Positions 5,715-8,237 of a DNA stretch of 8,237 bases are shown here, one piece after another. The stretch is from Candidatus Heimdallarchaeota archaeon (GTDB lineage: Archaea; Asgardarchaeota; Heimdallarchaeia; Hodarchaeales; S146-22). Every line of letters starts with the position of its first letter. Position 1 is the stretch's first letter. Location of the stretch: assembly GCA_015520535.1 (NCBI GenBank), contig WAPZ01000658.1, forward strand, positions 1 through 8,237. Direction: 5' to 3'. Below the pieces are notes generated by a model, which saw only the letters and a program-made list of their open reading frames with translations, did not search any database and had not been told where the DNA came from. Position numbers and translations under genes: made by a program.

Positions 5715-6701
5715 ATGACAGACTTATTATCGAGTGGAAGAAAAACAAAGTCCAAAGGCTTTACGCAAACGGTTTTCATTCATTTTTTTACGCAGGATAC
5801 CACAGATGGTAACGACACAAACGATTCTAATGCGAATCAAAGAGCATCATCTGTTAAACCTACTTACAAATGGAAAATTGAATATGTAACAAATGTCAGA
5901 AAGCTCTTCTTCGCGCTTGTCAACATAGTTTCGCGCTACCCACTTACATTAGAATGCACCAGCGCAATTAATATTCATCCGATTGCTTTATTTAAGTCCC
6001 GCCGACGACACTCTCAAGTAGATTTTACAAAAAATGATATTCTAAATGTGATAGATCAAGGAATAAAGCAATTTGAGTCCAAAATATTATTAAACAAGGA
6101 GCACAGCGAAAACCTAACAGAAACAGAAAGTCGTAGCAAAATAAATGCTCCACACGATAAAGAACTAGAGAAGCACTATGCAATCGATTTTCCGTCCCCC
6201 GACACTGTTATTTTTCGTTCAAAAAAGAGAGGCGATGACAATGTTGTCATAAAAATTTTAGGCTTCATTTTCTTTCTTTTCATTATTCCCTTCGCTGGAG
6301 CATGGTTGATTGGTTTTATAGAGCTTACAACGGGAATTCCCATTTTTTCCATGCTTTCTGGTGAAAAAGGTGTCGAACTTCTGCCATATTCATTTTTTAG
6401 TTTAATATTGGTTTTGATTCTGTCGTTTTTCTTTTATTTTTCGGTTGTTATGACATTTGGAAAGCAAGAAATTACTTTTGACAAAAAACAAATCACATAC
6501 AAGATAACATTTGGAAACTTGCCTTTTTATACGGTAAAAATACCATTAAAAGCCGTTACTTCTTTTGAGATCAGTAGTTCTAAGTTAGATTTACAACTTA
6601 TTGGCGGGAGTTCGCTTGTTTTGTGGCGAGGCAATCGTACAACACCAGCATTGCAAGCTGCCAATGAATTACGTCAAATTTTTTCCCAGATATACAAATA
6701 G
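5715..6701 (+). CDS. Multi-span membrane protein with PH-like segments, C-terminal part
   Basis: Continuation, in the same frame, of the gene cut at 5634-5636; coding quality begins at 5637. If it is translated alone, the first ATG is 5715, preceded only by a weak GGTGA (5706-5710) 4 nt upstream. Residues 1-60 are polar, with an Asp/Asn/Thr-rich patch near 27-42. Residues 52-90 look like beta strands plus a helix, and 105-150 are charged. Two hydrophobic spans lie at about 177-203 and 222-248. The end (EITFDKKQITYKI, then VKIPLKAVTSFEIS, then SLVLWRGNRTT and a helix AANELRQIF) has the strand-strand-helix order of bacterial PH-like domains that follow membrane helices. The segment at the end of the upstream part matches it in layout. 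The family call is by pattern only, and no biochemical role can be given. Confidence 0.65.
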   Translation: MTDLLSSGRKTKSKGFTQTVFIHFFTQDTTDGNDTNDSNANQRASSVKPTYKWKIEYVTNVRKLFFALVNIVSRYPLTLECTSAINIHPIALFKSRRRHSQVDFTKNDILNVIDQGIKQFESKILLNKEHSENLTETESRSKINAPHDKELEKHYAIDFPSPDTVIFRSKKRGDDNVVIKILGFIFFLFIIPFAGAWLIGFIELTTGIPIFSMLSGEKGVELLPYSFFSLILVLILSFFFYFSVVMTFGKQEITFDKKQITYKITFGNLPFYTVKIPLKAVTSFEISSSKLDLQLIGGSSLVLWRGNRTTPALQAANELRQIFSQIYK

Positions 6702-6704
6702 TTG

Positions 6705-6725
6705 CTTTTCTACTCTTTTTTATTT
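6705..6725 (+). terminator. T-rich terminator after the multi-span gene
   Basis: TTTT (6706-6709), T6 (6716-6721) and TTT follow the TAG within 25 bp. They lie in the 154-bp gap between convergent genes (6702-6855), which otherwise holds nothing that I recognise. Confidence 0.45.
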
Positions 6726-6855
6726 CATCTTTAGTGGATTCAAGGGCCTTCCCAAAAATAAACTGATTTTCATTTACAAAGTCACAGATGCTAACAATTT
6801 TAGTATCGTTTCATTTATCGCCTTTGAAACCATGTTACGACAACCAAGATATTTT

Positions 6856-7932
6856 TCAGACGGTAAAGATTTTTTCCTTTTTGATTAAAATAAAGGAACT
6901 AGCGCGTGGTACAATGACGTTGAAGGGTAAATTTGCGTTGTCTACTAGCATTCTAATCGTTTCTTCTATTTCGGTATCCTCATACCGATAGGAAAAATGA
7001 ATCGGCACCAAAGTTTTTAATTCGCTAATTTTTTGAGAAAATAGGACTAAACTTTCAAAATCAGCATGGCGTTCCAGATAATATTCTTCTTTTGCTGAAA
7101 GATAGGCGGCATCATGAATTAAAATATCCGAATGCTTGCAAAACTCGAGTAATTCCTCATTTATTGGAGAATCTCCCGAATAACTCACAACAACACACTT
7201 TTTGTTTACAATTTGCTCTTTATATATCTTTTTCCCGTTAATTTCTAGTCCATCGGGCGATTTTAGGATTTTTCCTATTATTGGACCCGGTGTCAGTCCT
7301 AAAGCTTTTATTCGGTTCATGTCAACGTTTTCTTTACACTTTTCTATTTTATAGGCTAGACTTCCTTTAGACAAATGGCCCGTCTCTTCAGTTGTAATTT
7401 GCAGTTGATCCTCCGCAAAATACAGTGGGGTTTTAGGCACTACGGTATGAAATTGGACGATTTCTGAGATAGATTCATGTAACTCTAAGGAAAGAAATTT
7501 CAAAAAGAACTCATGATCAGGAAGTGACATGACTTTTTCTTCCGCCAGTTTCCATGTTTGTATGAGATTCCGTTTGAACGGATCCATGGATCTTTTCGGT
7601 ATATAAACATTAAGAGGCTGTTTTTTCCGCATCTCATAGTGGAATAATCGAAGCCAACGCAAAAAATAGCCTAATCCGCCCCAATGATCCCAATGAAAGT
7701 GTGATATAAAAAGATGTTCAATTTTTCTTAGATTAGGTGTGGGGTAGGCTCTAAATTCTTTTGGAATGTGCCCTTTTTTTATCAGTGTTGTCCAACGAAT
7801 TCGTGCTTTAATCATTGATTGAATGAAATCTGGTGGCACATCAAACGCATATTTTGAGTTAAGTACCAAGCCCACGGTACCGCTGGTTTCACTAGGAATG
7901 GTCCCACGAACACCCAAAATAGTAATCATCAT
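6856..7932 (-). CDS. RNase Z-like metallo-beta-lactamase-fold hydrolase
   Basis: Zinc-dependent hydrolase of the metallo-beta-lactamase fold, 358 residues, closest in pattern to RNase Z (tRNA 3'-end endonuclease). Visible ligands: HFHWDH (His78, His80, Asp82, His83) followed by GGL; His186 before a K-x-S-x-A-Y-K-I-E strand; Asp254 in YSGDSP; and His312 in HFSYRY. RNase Z hallmarks also present are LGLTPGPIIGKIL (211-223), ILIHDAAYL (270-278, where the family has LIHEATF) and ERHAD (287-291, where the family has HST). The N-terminus is unusual. It keeps the LG-x-x-G-x-x-P entry but has FDVPPDFIQ where RNase Z has a DCGEGTQ-like motif, and extra residues precede the His motif. It could be a genuine tRNase Z variant or a paralogue with another substrate. 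AGTGATG precedes the paired ATGs at 7932/7929. Confidence 0.8.
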   Translation of the reverse strand: MMITILGVRGTIPSETSGTVGLVLNSKYAFDVPPDFIQSMIKARIRWTTLIKKGHIPKEFRAYPTPNLRKIEHLFISHFHWDHWGGLGYFLRWLRLFHYEMRKKQPLNVYIPKRSMDPFKRNLIQTWKLAEEKVMSLPDHEFFLKFLSLELHESISEIVQFHTVVPKTPLYFAEDQLQITTEETGHLSKGSLAYKIEKCKENVDMNRIKALGLTPGPIIGKILKSPDGLEINGKKIYKEQIVNKKCVVVSYSGDSPINEELLEFCKHSDILIHDAAYLSAKEEYYLERHADFESLVLFSQKISELKTLVPIHFSYRYEDTEIEETIRMLVDNANLPFNVIVPRASSFILIKKEKIFTV

Positions 7933-7963
7933 GCTTCATCACTTTGATTTATTGTTAAGAAGA

Positions 7964-7988
7964 TTATTTCTCTTTTTAAAAGAAATAA
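7964..7988 (-). promoter_or_regulatory. TATA-containing inverted repeat upstream of the RNase Z-like gene
   Basis: A perfect 8-bp inverted repeat, TTATTTCT (7964-7971) and AGAAATAA (7981-7988), flanks a 9-base spacer. On the minus strand the spacer and inner edges read CTTTTAAAAAG, a TATA-type box centred about 44 bp before the start. Initiation near 7950 would leave a short leader with an SD-like AAAGTGATG. A protein bound to the arms would block the basal promoter, so autoregulation is possible but unproven. Confidence 0.4.
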
Positions 7989-8170
7989 AAATTGCTGAGA
8001 TGTGCTTAACACTTTTTTTCATGATTTAAAAATGTTGCAGCAATAATTGTCGACGCTTCCAACATGTTTGCTAAGTATTTGGCAATGTTTATATTTGAAA
8101 TAGGAATTTGCTGACTATACAGAAAACGTTCTCGGCAATCGCTATAAAGCCTAAAATGTTTGTTCTTTCA

Positions 8171-8180
8171 TTAATAATAT
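8171..8180 (+). promoter_or_regulatory. Possible TATA box of the gene at the window end
   Basis: TTAATAATAT lies about 43 bp before the GTG at 8218. Initiation near 8202 would give a leader starting just before the ribosome binding site at 8204-8212. CTATAAAG at 8142-8149 is an alternative box. The rest of the 282-bp stretch 7933-8214, apart from the inverted repeat near 7964, shows nothing that I recognise. Confidence 0.35.
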
Positions 8181-8217
8181 CCATACAAGCAATTAAAATT
8201 ATGAAAAGGAGGATGTG

Positions 8218-8237
8218 GTGAAAAAACATGACCACAG
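8218..8237 (+). CDS. Start of a gene cut by the window end
   Basis: AAAAGGAGG at 8204-8212 is the strongest ribosome binding site in the window. It lies 5 nt before a GTG at 8218 that opens the frame V-K-K-H-D-H. The GTG at 8215 is in the same frame and would add one residue. The ATG at 8213 stops after two codons (ATG TGG TGA), and the ATG at 8228 is too far from the site. Only six codons are visible, so the product is unknown. Confidence 0.5.

Noticed and set aside
6601..6991. Plus-strand frames across the end of the multi-span gene and the RNase Z-like 3' end
   Set aside because: They overlap two better-supported genes and a terminator, and their translations are Phe/Cys-rich with no domain pattern.
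7934..7940. GTGATGA on the minus strand resembling the C box of an archaeal C/D sRNA
   Set aside because: No D or D' box at a suitable distance. It is better explained as the SD-like element before the RNase Z-like start.
7823..8029. 68-codon plus-strand frame over the RNase Z-like promoter
   Set aside because: Antisense to the N-terminus of a conserved gene, with no ribosome binding site and a low-complexity tail.
1..8237. CRISPR array, insertion sequence, transposase, integrase or attachment site
   Set aside because: No regularly spaced direct repeats, no terminal inverted repeats flanking a transposase frame, and no tRNA-end duplication were seen.

Overview
The window is AT-rich and looks archaeal. 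Spacing-correct TATA-like boxes precede several starts, termination appears to rely on oligo-T tracts, and the gene set includes a CcdA/thioredoxin-like pair, an F420-type (Ddn-like) oxidoreductase, an RNase Z-like metallo-beta-lactamase protein, a ParA/MinD ATPase and a coiled-coil winged-helix protein. The composition, and several lineage-specific multi-span membrane proteins, are compatible with an Asgard archaeon. That placement is an inference from style, not from a marker gene. No rRNA, tRNA, CRISPR array, insertion sequence or transposase was seen.

Layout. (1) 32-1436, plus strand: a membrane-anchored extracytoplasmic thioredoxin-like protein followed 40 bp later by a CcdA-type membrane electron carrier. 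This is a two-gene unit for moving reducing equivalents across the membrane. (2) 1551-2204, minus strand: a Ddn-like deazaflavin-dependent oxidoreductase, convergent with the ccdA gene. Oligo-T tracts on both strands separate the two. (3) 2205-2648: about 440 bp with no intact gene. It holds a cluster of ATGGT/ACCAT half-sites and coding-like fragments in three frames that may be a decayed gene. (4) 2649-3457, plus strand: a four-span membrane protein split by a -1 frameshift at a T7 run, with a slippery-type heptamer T TTT TTG at the junction. (5) 3528-4289, minus strand: a ParA/MinD-type ATPase, divergent from (6) 4585-4998, a small coiled-coil plus winged-helix protein. (7) 5166-6701, plus strand: a multi-span protein in which two membrane blocks are each followed by a similar beta-rich, possibly PH-like, segment. 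A single in-frame TAA at 5634-5636 divides it. (8) 6856-7932, minus strand: an RNase Z-like hydrolase with a divergent N-terminus. (9) The first codons of another gene begin at 8218 behind a near-consensus ribosome binding site.

The thioredoxin-like/CcdA pair has a clear joint function. The ParA and winged-helix genes may share regulation through their divergent promoters. The other genes look like independent transcription units. The most notable point is that two long membrane-protein genes are each broken by exactly one lesion, with coding-quality sequence on both sides. They could be recent pseudogenes, recoded genes or consensus errors in the assembly, and the sequence alone cannot decide.
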